In this document: positions 36,252 to 44,975 of the stretch, piece after piece
Position numbering within the stretch: the first letter of the stretch is position 1
Layout of the letters: the number at the start of each line of letters is the position of its first letter
NCBI RefSeq assembly: GCF_001297015.1
Contig: NZ_LIGE01000018.1
Coordinates: 124,001-188,000 of the forward strand
Direction of reading: 5' to 3'
Origin: Pseudomonas sp. RIT-PI-r
GTDB lineage: Bacteria; Pseudomonadota; Gammaproteobacteria; Pseudomonadales; Pseudomonadaceae
DNA length: 64,000 bases
The notes under the pieces: generated by a model
Databases searched by the model: none
What the model was told of the DNA's origin: nothing
The model's input: the letters and a program-made list of their open reading frames with translations, nothing else
Made by a program: the position numbers and the translations under genes

Positions 36252-37643
36252 TTACCGTGCCAAGGCAACACTGAGCTTTTCCTGACGACGTCGGCGTGCC
36301 ACCAGCAGACCGGTCGCCACCACCATCAGACTCAGCAGGCCAGTCGCGAGGATCTCAACGCGATGCGCTTCCTGGAACAGCATGATGGTCAGGGCCGCGA
36401 TGATGAAAATGATCACCGCGTAGGTCAGGCCCGGGAACAGCCACATGCTGAAGACGATCTTCTCACCACGGGCCATACGCTGTTTACGCATGCGCAGTTG
36501 CGAGAAGGCGATCACCAGGTACACCAGCAGGGCGATGGCGCCGGAGCTCGCCAGGAGGAATTCGAACACCGCAGCCGGTGCCACGTAGTTGGCGAAGGTG
36601 CACAGGAACGCCGCGCCAGTCGACAGCATGACCGCCCAGTAAGGCGTGCCGCTTTTGTTGGTGCGGGTCGACATGGCCGGAGCATCGCCACGCTTGCCGA
36701 GGGAAAAGAGCATGCGCGACGAGGTGTACAGCGCCGAGTTCAGGCAGCTGGTCACCGCGACAAGAACCACGATGTCGACAATCATTTTCGCGTTCGGGAT
36801 GCCCATGCGCTCAAGCACGGTCTGGTAGGAACCGAGGTTGGCCAGCGTAGGATCGTTCCATGGCACCAAGGCGACAACGATGAAGATCGAGACGAGGTAG
36901 AACAAACCGATCCGCCAGATCACCGAGTTGGTGGCCTTGGAGATTTGCTTGCCCGGGTTCTTCGATTCCGCAGCCGCAATGGTGACGATTTCGGTACCCA
37001 TGAAGGAGAACATGGTGGTCAGGATTGCACCCAGCACCGCGCCCATGCCGTTTGGCAGGAAGCCGCCGCTGTCGAACAGGTGCGACACGCCGCTGACCTG
37101 GCTGTTCGGCAGGAAGCCGAAAATCGCGGCCAGACCGAGGGCGATGAAGCCAATGATCGCCAACACTTTGATCAGGGCAAACCAGAATTCGAATTCGCCG
37201 TAATTCTTTACGCTGAACAGATTGGTGATGGTCAGCAGCATGGTGATGACCAAGGCAAAGGCCCAGATATCCACACCCGGGAACCACGCGTGCAGGATGG
37301 TGGCGGCGGCATTGGCTTCCAGTGGAATCACCAATACCCAGAACCACCAGTACAGCCAGCCAATGGTGAAGCCAGCCCAGTGTCCGATGGCACGGTCGGC
37401 GTAAGTCGAGAACGAACCGGTGTCCGGCGAGGCAACAGCCATTTCGCCGAGCATGCGCATCACCAACACCACCAGGGTACCGGCGGCGGCATAAGCCAAC
37501 AGCACGGCAGGGCCGGCGGCAGCGATGGCGTGGCCGGAGCCAACGAACAGACCGGCGCCGATGACACCGGCGATCGACAACATGGTCACATGACGCGGTT
37601 TGAGCCCCTGTTCGAGGCCATTGGAGCTTGGGGTACTGCTCAT
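36252..37643 (-). CDS. gabP: GABA permease (APC family)
   Basis: Inner-membrane proton symporter of the amino-acid-polyamine superfamily, 463 residues with 12 hydrophobic segments. MLSIAGVIGAGLFVGSGHAI and the Glu-containing IPLEANAAA region fit GabP of pseudomonads. Start MSSTPSSNGLEQ was chosen over an open frame that runs 40 codons upstream. A sigma-54 promoter candidate is about 95 bases upstream, consistent with use of GABA as a nitrogen source. Confidence 0.88.
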   Translation of the reverse strand: MSSTPSSNGLEQGLKPRHVTMLSIAGVIGAGLFVGSGHAIAAAGPAVLLAYAAAGTLVVLVMRMLGEMAVASPDTGSFSTYADRAIGHWAGFTIGWLYWWFWVLVIPLEANAAATILHAWFPGVDIWAFALVITMLLTITNLFSVKNYGEFEFWFALIKVLAIIGFIALGLAAIFGFLPNSQVSGVSHLFDSGGFLPNGMGAVLGAILTTMFSFMGTEIVTIAAAESKNPGKQISKATNSVIWRIGLFYLVSIFIVVALVPWNDPTLANLGSYQTVLERMGIPNAKMIVDIVVLVAVTSCLNSALYTSSRMLFSLGKRGDAPAMSTRTNKSGTPYWAVMLSTGAAFLCTFANYVAPAAVFEFLLASSGAIALLVYLVIAFSQLRMRKQRMARGEKIVFSMWLFPGLTYAVIIFIIAALTIMLFQEAHRVEILATGLLSLMVVATGLLVARRRRQEKLSVALAR

Positions 37644-38196
37644 CGAAACTACCTTTGCGAGGAAAGCGATTGCGTCCGGCCCGTCTGGTATTTCCTTCTC
37701 GTAAAAAGAATCCAACGGGGCGTTCCTTATTCTGCACGCAATAATTGCGCCAAAATATTTCAAAACGTTCTGGGCTGGGGTCTTGCACGCGACCGGACGG
37801 TCATCGCAAGTCCTTGAGATTAATGGCTATTCGCCAGAGCGTTACCCTGCGACTCACTTTCAGGACGAATGCGCGCACCAGAAACACACTGAAAAAGTGT
37901 GGGGCGCACAATAAAAGGGCGAATCGTGTACGTTCGGCCGGATAGCGCTTCCAACACCCCGCCAAAGCTGGCAACATCGCGCCTTTTTTTACGCGACACC
38001 CGCGGGTTTACATGATCAAACACCCGTTCGGTTGTTGATGGGGCGACAGTCTGCTGCGCCGATGCGACAACCTGCCACATGCCACCCGTTTACCGCTCGT
38101 AGCGCTGTTGGCTGCCATTGAAACGCTATGCTAGCTTGGCCGCCTCGCCAGGACGGCCATCCAACAGCTGGAGCGCAACATATATGAGGAACGCAC
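37644..38196. other. Long divergent promoter region, gabP / ABC transporter
   Basis: 553 bp between divergent genes. It holds the candidate sigma-54 promoter for gabP (37738-37752) and must hold the ABC operon promoter. No RNA gene, repeat or protein is evident. Confidence 0.5.
37738..37752 (-). promoter_or_regulatory. Candidate sigma-54 promoter of gabP
   Basis: On the minus strand TGGCGCAATTATTGC: TGGC and TTGC elements with the exact spacing of the -24/-12 consensus, though the CA-CG part is degenerate. About 95 bases upstream of the gabP ATG. Confidence 0.5.
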
Positions 38197-38970
38197 ATGG
38201 CTGAGGCCACGCCCGCGCTTGAAATCCGCAACTTGCACAAACGCTACGGACAGCTTGAGGTGCTCAAAGGCATCTCGCTGACCGCCCGCGACGGCGATGT
38301 GATCTCGATCCTCGGTTCCTCCGGTTCCGGCAAGTCCACGTTCCTGCGTTGCATCAACCTGCTGGAAAACCCGCATCAGGGCCAGATCCTGGTGGCCGGT
38401 GAAGAACTCAAGCTCAAGGCTGCCAAGAATGGCGAACTGGTTGCCGCCGACGGCAAACAGATCAACCGCCTGCGCTCCGAGATTGGTTTTGTATTTCAAA
38501 ACTTTAATCTGTGGCCGCACATGAGCATCCTCGACAACATCATCGAGGCACCGCGCCGCGTGCTCGGCCAGAGCAAGGCTGAAGCGATCGAAGTCGCCGA
38601 AGCGCTGCTGGCCAAGGTCGGTATCGCCGACAAGCGCCACGCTTACCCGGCGCAATTGTCCGGTGGCCAGCAACAACGCGCGGCAATCGCCCGCACGCTG
38701 GCGATGCAACCGAAGGTGATCCTGTTCGACGAGCCCACCTCGGCGCTTGACCCGGAAATGGTTCAGGAAGTACTTAGTGTCATCCGCGCATTGGCCGAAG
38801 AAGGCCGCACCATGCTGCTCGTGACCCACGAAATGGGCTTCGCCCGTCAGGTCTCCAGCGAAGTGGTGTTCCTTCACCAAGGCCTTATAGAAGAGCAAGG
38901 ATCGCCTCAGCAGGTGTTCGAAAACCCGCTTTCGGCGCGCTGCAAACAATTCATGTCCAGCAACCGCTAA
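38197..38970 (+). CDS. Polar amino-acid ABC transporter, ATP-binding subunit (HisP type)
   Basis: 257-residue ATPase of the HisP/GlnQ class with Walker A GSSGSGKST, signature LSGGQQQRAAIA, Walker B VILFDEPTSALDPE and switch His in LLVTHEMGF. The insert after Walker A (EELKLKAAKNGELVAADGKQI) is the HisP/AotP form, which fits basic-amino-acid transport. First of a P-J-Q-M operon, followed after 13 bases by the binding protein. Confidence 0.93.
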   Translation: MAEATPALEIRNLHKRYGQLEVLKGISLTARDGDVISILGSSGSGKSTFLRCINLLENPHQGQILVAGEELKLKAAKNGELVAADGKQINRLRSEIGFVFQNFNLWPHMSILDNIIEAPRRVLGQSKAEAIEVAEALLAKVGIADKRHAYPAQLSGGQQQRAAIARTLAMQPKVILFDEPTSALDPEMVQEVLSVIRALAEEGRTMLLVTHEMGFARQVSSEVVFLHQGLIEEQGSPQQVFENPLSARCKQFMSSNR

Positions 38971-38983
38971 CGGAGCAACATGC

Positions 38984-39733
38984 ATGCAGAATTTCAAGAA
39001 GGTCTTCCTGGCCGCCGCCGTCACCCTCGCGTTCAGCGCCGGTGCCATGGCTGAAACCCTGAAGATGGGCATCGAAGCGGCCTACCCGCCGTTCAACAAC
39101 AAAGACGCCAGCGGCAACGTGGTCGGCTTCGACAAAGACATCGGCGACGCCCTCTGCGCGAAGATGAAGGTCGAGTGCACCGTGGTCACTTCCGACTGGG
39201 ACGGCATCATTCCGGCCCTGAACGCGAAGAAGTTCGACTTCCTGATCTCCTCGCTGTCGATCACCGACGAGCGCAAAGGCGCGGTCGACTTCACCGACCC
39301 GTACTACTCGAACAAGCTGCAGTTCATCGCCCCGAAAAACGTCGACTTCAAAACCGACAAGGACTCGCTCAAGGGCAAGACCATCGGTACCCAGCGTGCG
39401 ACCCTGGCCGGCACCTGGCTGGAAGACACCTACGCCGATGACATCAAGGTCAGCCTCTACGACACCCAGGAAAACGCCTACCTCGACCTGACGTCCGGTC
39501 GTGTCGACGCAATCCTCGCCGACAAGTACGCCAACTATGACTGGCTGAAAAGCGACGCCGGCAAGAACTACGAGTTCAAAGGCGACCCGGTTGTCGAAAG
39601 CGACAAGATCGGCATCGCTGTGCGTAAAGGCGACCCACTGCGCGAGAAGTTGAACGCTGCCCTGAAGGAAATCGTCGCTGACGGTACCTACAAGAAGATC
39701 AACGACAAGTACTTCCCGTTCAGCATCTACTGA
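38984..39733 (+). CDS. Basic amino-acid ABC transporter, periplasmic binding protein
   Basis: 249 residues with a signal peptide (ending GAMAET) and SBP family-3 fold. GIEAAYPPFNNKDASGNVVGFDKDIGDALC, DWDGIIPALNAKKFDFLIS and SITDERKGAVDFTDPYY match lysine/arginine/ornithine/histidine-binding proteins. The exact ligand cannot be read from sequence. Confidence 0.93.
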   Translation: MQNFKKVFLAAAVTLAFSAGAMAETLKMGIEAAYPPFNNKDASGNVVGFDKDIGDALCAKMKVECTVVTSDWDGIIPALNAKKFDFLISSLSITDERKGAVDFTDPYYSNKLQFIAPKNVDFKTDKDSLKGKTIGTQRATLAGTWLEDTYADDIKVSLYDTQENAYLDLTSGRVDAILADKYANYDWLKSDAGKNYEFKGDPVVESDKIGIAVRKGDPLREKLNAALKEIVADGTYKKINDKYFPFSIY

Positions 39734-39811
39734 TCCTGACCTGTGGGACTGGCGCCGTGATGCAACGGCGCCGGCTCCCGACTTTGCCTGCCGCAATTTG
39801 AACAGAATTCC

Positions 39812-40504
39812 ATGATTATCGACCTCTACGGATTCGGCCCGGCGCTCGCTGCCGGCGCGCTGATGACCGTCCAACTGGCCCTTACGGCCCTGTGCCTGGG
39901 ACTGGTGCTCGGTCTGCTCGGCGCCTTGGCCAAGACTTCCCCGTACAAGCCGCTGCAATGGCTTGGCGGCACTTATTCGACCCTCGTACGTGGCGTTCCG
40001 GAATTGCTCTGGGTGCTGTTGATCTACTTCGGTACGGTCAACCTGATGCGCGCCCTCGGTGAGTACTTCGGCAACCCCGACCTGCAACTCAACGCCTTCG
40101 CCGCCGGTGTGATCGCCCTCGGCCTGTGTTTCGGCGCTTACGCCACGGAAGTATTTCGCGGCGCGATCCTCGCCATTCCCAAAGGCCACCGTGAGGCCGG
40201 CCAGGCCCTGGGCCTGTCGAAATGGCGGATCTTCACCCGGTTGATCATGCCGCAGATGTGGCGTATCGCCCTGCCAGGCTTGGGCAATCTGTTCATGATC
40301 CTGATGAAAGACACCGCGCTGGTCTCGGTGATTGGCCTGGAAGAAATCATGCGCCACGCACAGATCGGCGTGACCGTATCGAAACAACCGTTCACCTTCT
40401 ATATGGTCGCCGCGATCATGTACCTGGGCCTGACCGTGCTGGCGATGACCGGCATGCACTTCCTGGAAAAACGCGCCGCTCGCGGCTTTGCGAGGAGCGC
40501 TTAA
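39812..40504 (+). CDS. Polar amino-acid ABC transporter, permease (HisQ type)
   Basis: 230 residues, five hydrophobic segments and the EAA loop GAILAIPKGHREAGQALGLSKW of ABC permeases. TAATG overlap with the next permease gene shows coupling. 78 bases separate it from the binding protein gene. Confidence 0.93.
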   Translation: MIIDLYGFGPALAAGALMTVQLALTALCLGLVLGLLGALAKTSPYKPLQWLGGTYSTLVRGVPELLWVLLIYFGTVNLMRALGEYFGNPDLQLNAFAAGVIALGLCFGAYATEVFRGAILAIPKGHREAGQALGLSKWRIFTRLIMPQMWRIALPGLGNLFMILMKDTALVSVIGLEEIMRHAQIGVTVSKQPFTFYMVAAIMYLGLTVLAMTGMHFLEKRAARGFARSA

Positions 40505-41193
40505 TGAACTGGGAAGTCATCATCAAGTGGCTGCCGAAACTGGCGCAGGGCGCGACCCTGACCCTGGAACTGGTCGCCATCGCCGTGATTGCCGGTCTGC
40601 TGCTGGCGATTCCGCTGGGCATCGCCCGCTCCTCCAAGCTCTGGTACGTGCGTTCGCTGCCTTACGCCTACATCTTCTTTTTCCGTGGCACGCCGTTGCT
40701 GGTTCAGTTGTTCCTGGTTTACTACGGCCTCGCGCAATTCGACGCTGTGCGTCAAAGCGCATTGTGGCCGTACCTGCGCGATCCGTTCTGGTGCGCGACG
40801 GTGACCATGACCCTGCACACGGCGGCGTACATCGCCGAGATCCTGCGCGGCGCAATCCAGGCGATTCCGCCGGGGGAAATCGAAGCGGCGCGTGCGTTGG
40901 GCATGTCCAAGCCGAAAGCGATGTTCTACATCATCCTGCCGCGTGCCGCGCGCATCGGTCTGCCGGCCTACAGCAACGAAGTGATCCTGATGCTCAAGGC
41001 CAGTGCGCTGGCCAGCACCGTGACGTTGCTGGAACTGACCGGGATGGCCCGTACGATCATCGCCCGCACCTATCTGCCGGTGGAGATCTTCTTCGCGGCA
41101 GGTGTGTTCTATCTGCTGATGGCTTACGTGCTGGTCCGCGGCTTCAAGCTGCTGGAGCGCTGGCTGCGCGTCGATGCCTGTCAAGGGCGTTGA
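40504..41193 (+). CDS. Polar amino-acid ABC transporter, permease (HisM type)
   Basis: 229 residues. The EAA loop GAIQAIPPGEIEAARALGMSKP and FFFRGTPLLVQLFLVYYG fit HisM. The start ATG overlaps the hisQ-type stop by one base; a longer frame open upstream lies inside hisQ and is ignored. Its 3' end overlaps the methyltransferase gene by 20 bases. Confidence 0.93.
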   Translation: MNWEVIIKWLPKLAQGATLTLELVAIAVIAGLLLAIPLGIARSSKLWYVRSLPYAYIFFFRGTPLLVQLFLVYYGLAQFDAVRQSALWPYLRDPFWCATVTMTLHTAAYIAEILRGAIQAIPPGEIEAARALGMSKPKAMFYIILPRAARIGLPAYSNEVILMLKASALASTVTLLELTGMARTIIARTYLPVEIFFAAGVFYLLMAYVLVRGFKLLERWLRVDACQGR

Positions 41194-42409
41194 TACTTCC
41201 TACGTGCTGACGGGCGAGGACTTACTCGCCCGCTTCACGGCGTTGGATGCTTTCTTGATTGAGCATCAGGCACTGTGGAAACCTCGACCGTTCACACATC
41301 TTTCGCTTGCCTGGGAAGCGTCCTACCCGGAGCTGGCCTTGTGGCTACGCGGGCGGTCGCTGGAAGACGCGGAAAACGCTCACAACCAACCTGCTGACCT
41401 TGCTGATGCGCCGGAGCCGTTTGCTTCATTGGCGGCGTTGTCGGCTGAGTTGAGCGCGGTGGGTGAGTTGCCGGGGCAGACGCTGGAAGCTGCGGGGCAT
41501 CGGTTGAATGTCGATGTACCGGGGCGCAAGTGGCAGCAGATCGAGGCGTTTGCCAGTCGCTTGTCCTTTGCCTCGCAGCCGACGCATTGGCTGGATTGGT
41601 GTTCGGGCAAGGGGCATTTGGGGCGGCGCTTGTTGGGATCGGGGCAGCAACTGACTTGCGTTGAATACGATCCTCTGTTGGTCGCCAGCGGACAGGCGTT
41701 GAGTCAGCGTCATCACTTGCATGCTTTGCATGTGGAGCAGGACGTACTGGCGACGAACACCTCTGCGGTATTGAGCGCGAACCACACGCCCGTCGCCCTC
41801 CACGCGTGTGGCGATCTGCATGTGCGGTTAATGCAACTGGCCAGCGCCACAGGTTGCCAGCAAATGGCGGTCGCGCCTTGCTGCTACAACCGCATAAGTG
41901 GCAGCGAATATCAGGCCTTGTCCCACGCCGGACTGTTATCGCTCCTACAGCTCTCGCTGGAAGACCTGGCGCTGCCGATGAGCGAAACCGTTACCGCCGG
42001 TGCACGCGTCCGACGTCAGCGTGACACATCGATGGCCCGTCGCCTCGCCTTCGACCTGCTGCAACGACAAGTGCGCGGCGTCGATGAGTACTTGCCCTCA
42101 CCTTCGTTGCCCAGCGCCTGGCTGGATAAACCGTTCGCCGATTACTGCCGCGATCTGGCCGACCTCAAAGAGTTATCCACAGTCGGCACACGGGATTGGG
42201 CGGCACTGGAAGCGGCGGGATGGCAACGATTGGCCGAAGTGCGCAACCTGGAACTGCTGCGCGGATTATTCCGACGACCATTGGAGCTTTGGCTGAACCT
42301 TGATCGGGCACTTTTCCTCGCCGAACAGGGATACGTCGTACGTCTCGGCACTTTTTGCGAATCAGCTCTGACGCCACGCAATTTCCTATTGTTGGCCGAA
42401 CGCGAATAA
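41174..42409 (+). CDS. Class I SAM-dependent methyltransferase (METTL25-like, Methyltransf_32)
   Basis: 411 residues. The SAM-binding motif I is WLDWCSGKGHLGRRLL (about 142-157), followed by CVEYDP, ALHACGDLH and APCCYNRI, the arrangement seen in METTL25/RRNAD1-like proteins. The bacterial substrate is unknown. The first about 130 residues form a separate helical region. Overlaps the permease gene, so it may be co-transcribed with the transporter. Confidence 0.85.
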   Translation: MPVKGVDTSYVLTGEDLLARFTALDAFLIEHQALWKPRPFTHLSLAWEASYPELALWLRGRSLEDAENAHNQPADLADAPEPFASLAALSAELSAVGELPGQTLEAAGHRLNVDVPGRKWQQIEAFASRLSFASQPTHWLDWCSGKGHLGRRLLGSGQQLTCVEYDPLLVASGQALSQRHHLHALHVEQDVLATNTSAVLSANHTPVALHACGDLHVRLMQLASATGCQQMAVAPCCYNRISGSEYQALSHAGLLSLLQLSLEDLALPMSETVTAGARVRRQRDTSMARRLAFDLLQRQVRGVDEYLPSPSLPSAWLDKPFADYCRDLADLKELSTVGTRDWAALEAAGWQRLAEVRNLELLRGLFRRPLELWLNLDRALFLAEQGYVVRLGTFCESALTPRNFLLLAERE

Positions 42410-42754
42410 ACCACCGTCAGCCTGTGGATAACTCTGTTGATGGATTTTACTCGGATCCAATATCCACGCCTGTTTCGGCGCTGAAAAAGCACTGGTCATT
42501 TTTTGTTCACATAAAGAAAAAACCAATAAAACAGGGATTTGCGAACAAAATGAGAACGCGTCCACAAAAAGCGGCCTAAGCGCGAAGTCGGGCCACTCAG
42601 TTGTGCATAAGCCGCCAATCAAAACGACATAACCGCCGAAAATCAGCAGCACCCAGCGAATAATTGCAGCGGCTTGCCACCCTTGCTATACAGGGTCACA
42701 GCGTGCCGGCAGCGCACATTCAAACAAGAAAAATCTGACCGACAGGAAGCGACC
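42410..42754. other. AT-rich gap before the FkbM gene
   Basis: 345 bp, visibly AT-rich (oligo-A stretches near 42515-42550). A TGTGGATAA DnaA-box-like word occurs once at 42423. No gene seen; probably promoter region of the FkbM gene. Confidence 0.4.
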
Positions 42755-43591
42755 GTGACGTTCATTTCTTACGCACAGAATTTTGAAGACGTCCGCCTGT
42801 GGCGCGCACTCAAACAGTTCGAGCACGGCTTCTACATCGATGTCGGCGCCAACGACCCGAGCCACGACTCGGTTACCAGAGCCTTCTACGATCACGGCTG
42901 GCACGGCGTAAACGTCGAACCGATGCAAAATTACTACGACGCACTGTGCCAAGCGCGACCACGCGACGCGACCGTACAGTGCGTCGCCAGCGACCAGCCC
43001 GGCGAAATGACCTTCTATGGCATTCCCGGCACCGGCCTCTCCACCGCCGACCCCGCCGTCGCCCAACAACGCAAAGACCTCGGCATGGACGTGCGCAGCC
43101 TCACCGTCAAAGCCCGCACGCTGACCTCGATCTGCGAACAATACGCCGCCGACCGCCCGATCCACTTCCTCAAAATCGACGTCGAAGGCCACGAAGAAAC
43201 CGTCCTGCGCGGCATGGACCTCAGCCGCTTCCGCCCGTGGATCATCGTCATTGAAACCCCATGGCAACGCGACCATACCTGGGAACACCTGGTCACCGAC
43301 GCCGGCTACCAGTCGATCCTGTTCGACGGCCTCAACACCTGGTTCCTCGCCGACGAACACCACAACCTCAAACCCGCGTTCGACATCCCGCCGTGCAACC
43401 TCGACAACTTCCAGCTCTGCAAGGGCCACGCCCTCGCCCACCCACTGAGCCCCAGCGAACTCGACACCGCGCAACAACTCGCCGACGCCCTGCACCGCGC
43501 CGAACAGGCCGAAGCGCAGTTGTTTGCCCTGCAAAACAGCCGCACTGTGAAGGCCGTGCAAACGCTGCGAAATGTGCTGCGCAGGGCCTGA
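42755..43591 (+). CDS. FkbM family methyltransferase
   Basis: 278-residue SAM-dependent O-methyltransferase. GFYIDVGANDPSHDS is motif I and FLKIDVEGHEETVLRGM the FkbM hallmark. The C-terminus (about 240-278) is Ala/Gln-rich helical (SELDTAQQLADALHRAEQAE). A GTG start at 42755 with AGGAAG was preferred over the longer open frame. The family modifies sugars, peptides or polyketides; target unknown. Codon third positions are strongly C-biased. Confidence 0.85.
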   Translation: MTFISYAQNFEDVRLWRALKQFEHGFYIDVGANDPSHDSVTRAFYDHGWHGVNVEPMQNYYDALCQARPRDATVQCVASDQPGEMTFYGIPGTGLSTADPAVAQQRKDLGMDVRSLTVKARTLTSICEQYAADRPIHFLKIDVEGHEETVLRGMDLSRFRPWIIVIETPWQRDHTWEHLVTDAGYQSILFDGLNTWFLADEHHNLKPAFDIPPCNLDNFQLCKGHALAHPLSPSELDTAQQLADALHRAEQAEAQLFALQNSRTVKAVQTLRNVLRRA

Positions 43592-43626
43592 TTTGCAGAC
43601 ATGCAAAAATAGTCTGAATTCAGGGG

Positions 43627-43654
43627 TTTACAGAAATTATCCAGTCGCTATAAT
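43627..43654 (+). promoter_or_regulatory. Sigma-70 promoter of tRNA-Thr
   Basis: TTTACA, 16-base spacer, TATAAT, ending 12 bases before the mature tRNA. Confidence 0.75.
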
Positions 43655-43666
43655 CGTCGCCCACAC

Positions 43667-43742
<76 letters not shown>

Positions 43743-43751
43743 TACAAAACG

Positions 43752-43784
43752 AAGCCCCTGCAGAAATGCAGGGGCTTTGTTGTT
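43752..43784 (+). terminator. tRNA-Thr terminator
   Basis: AAGCCCCTGCA-GAAA-TGCAGGGGCTT stem-loop followed by TGTTGTTT, ten bases after the tRNA. Confidence 0.9.
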
Positions 43785-44340
43785 TCTGGGTGTTTATATT
43801 TTTAGCTGCATTTCAGCTTCAGTAGAAATAGCGCCCCTCCTCCCACTCGTCGATCTAATCGCCAGACGCCCTTCTCCCCCAAAGCACGGCTTTTGCCCAA
43901 AATGCCCGAATTTCCGCTTTTATGCCAAATTATGAACTGGCAATAATTATGGTGTGCCCATAAAAAAGCGTAATTGCATGAGCAGTGTTTCTCAGCTCAC
44001 TGAACCGGCGGAGTCAATGGCAACCTGGTTTCCCAGTCCAAGAGTGCTTGATGCCTCGACGCTTTGTTCCTCCGCCGCAGAGAGCGGCATCTGCGTTACG
44101 CGCGCGGCCTCACCGGCCTTCATCTGACGTACAGACTCCAGTAAGTCCTGCTGGAATTGCTCCAGTTCATCGACCATCGCTGATGTCCTCGTTTTGTTGC
44201 TTGGAAAATGCCAAGGACAAGTCGTGACCGACAAAACGCATGGCGCGAAATCCTGAGAAATCTGCTGTAACGAGAAGCCAGGCAAAGCCATTACTGGCCA
44301 CGATTGCGCGCCTGCTACTCCCCAAGCTACCGTCAAACCC
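43785..44340. other. Gap with decayed antitoxin-like ORF
   Basis: 556 bp. Contains an imperfect inverted repeat CGCTTTTATG...CATAAAAAAGCG (about 43916-43971) and the HTH antitoxin-like fragment at 43992-44177. No complete gene. Confidence 0.5.
43992..44177 (-). pseudogene. Possible remnant of an HTH-type antitoxin
   Basis: A 61-codon frame starting MVDELEQFQQDLLESVRQMKAGEAARVT looks like the N-terminus of XRE/HigA-type antitoxins that normally continue into a helix-turn-helix (SVRTLQ..EQGRRQP). Here the frame drifts after about residue 35 and stops without an HTH, so it is probably a decayed gene. No toxin gene is recognisable upstream. Confidence 0.4.
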
Positions 44341-44580
44341 GTCGCTGCCGATTCAGCGACCGGGCCTGATAACCCGGGTAAGATACAGGCGCACCAGCGC
44401 CCCAACTCACGTTTGCTGGCGCATTTTTTGCGTCTGCATTACTGTGCAATGGCGGCTGTGCGTGGGAGACCTTCGGGTCTGCCGGGTTCCTGTATCTCCG
44501 GTTTATCAGCCCGCGCATAGCTGCCACCCATTCGTCTGATAACGAATTGGCAGCTCTCATTTGATACAGGGAGTTAACAA
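44341..44580 (+). promoter_or_regulatory. Structured leader with mutually exclusive pairings before the DUF3077 genes
   Basis: An ordered set of helices precedes the translation start at 44581: hairpin GTCGCTG/CAGCGAC (44341-44360); a long-range helix between left arm 44362-44390 (CTGATAAC...AGATACAGG) and right arm 44489-44513 (CCTGTATCT...TTATCAG); inner hairpins GCGC-CCAGC/GCTGG-CGC and AGACC/GGTCT; and hairpin AGCTGCCA/TGGCAGCT (44519-44556). The left-arm words CTGATAAC and GATACAGG recur at 44537 and 44563. The second copy contains the Shine-Dalgarno (AGGGAG), so the right arm can pair with either. Interpretation as a switch is inference. Confidence 0.6.
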
Positions 44581-44655
44581 ATGAAAGCCATTGATCCGTC
44601 AGCAACATCGGTCACTTCACACCGCCCATCTCGAACGGCAGGTGAAGCGAAATGA
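44581..44655 (+). CDS. Small 24-codon ORF coupled to the DUF3077 gene
   Basis: ATG with a strong AGGGAG seven bases upstream; the 24-residue product begins MKAIDPSATSVTSH. Its stop TGA overlaps the next ATG (ATGA). It may be a leader peptide that couples DUF3077 translation to the structured region. No homology recognised. Confidence 0.5.
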   Translation: MKAIDPSATSVTSHRPSRTAGEAK

Positions 44656-44933
44656 CCCATTCTCAAGATCTGAAAACCCTTGGCCTCACCCACTTTTCCT
44701 TCCACTCCAATCAAGCGATGTTCCGCACCAACCGTGGTGTGCCGGTAATCGCCGCCCTTTCCCACGCCTCACACTTGCTTCACATCTCTCGACTACTCAC
44801 TGCGGACACTTCTGTCTCGCGCGATCCTGATCTTCACGCTTATGCCTCGCAGTATTTGCAGGAATTGAGCAAAGCGCTGATCGATGATGTAGTGAAAGTG
44901 ATGGATGCGCCGCCGGACAAGCCGTTGATGTAA
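44652..44933 (+). CDS. DUF3077 family protein
   Basis: 93-residue small protein of the Pseudomonas DUF3077 family: the central MFRTNRGVPVIAALSHASHLLHISRLL and the C-terminal YASQYLQELSKALIDDVVKVM fit it. Function unknown; these genes are often found in multiple copies per genome. It is preceded by the coupled small ORF and structured leader. Confidence 0.8.
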   Translation: MTHSQDLKTLGLTHFSFHSNQAMFRTNRGVPVIAALSHASHLLHISRLLTADTSVSRDPDLHAYASQYLQELSKALIDDVVKVMDAPPDKPLM

Positions 44934-44948
44934 ACGCCGGTGTCAGGC

Positions 44949-44970
44949 CCTCGCTGATGCGAGGTTTTTT
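44949..44970 (+). terminator. DUF3077 terminator
   Basis: CCTCGC-TGAT-GCGAGG stem-loop followed by six T. Confidence 0.92.
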
Positions 44971-44975
44971 GCGTT

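Noticed and set aside
42423..42431. DnaA-box-like TGTGGATAA in an AT-rich gap, possible replication origin
   Set aside because: A single box only, no cluster of boxes and no dnaA, dnaN, rpmH or parAB genes nearby.
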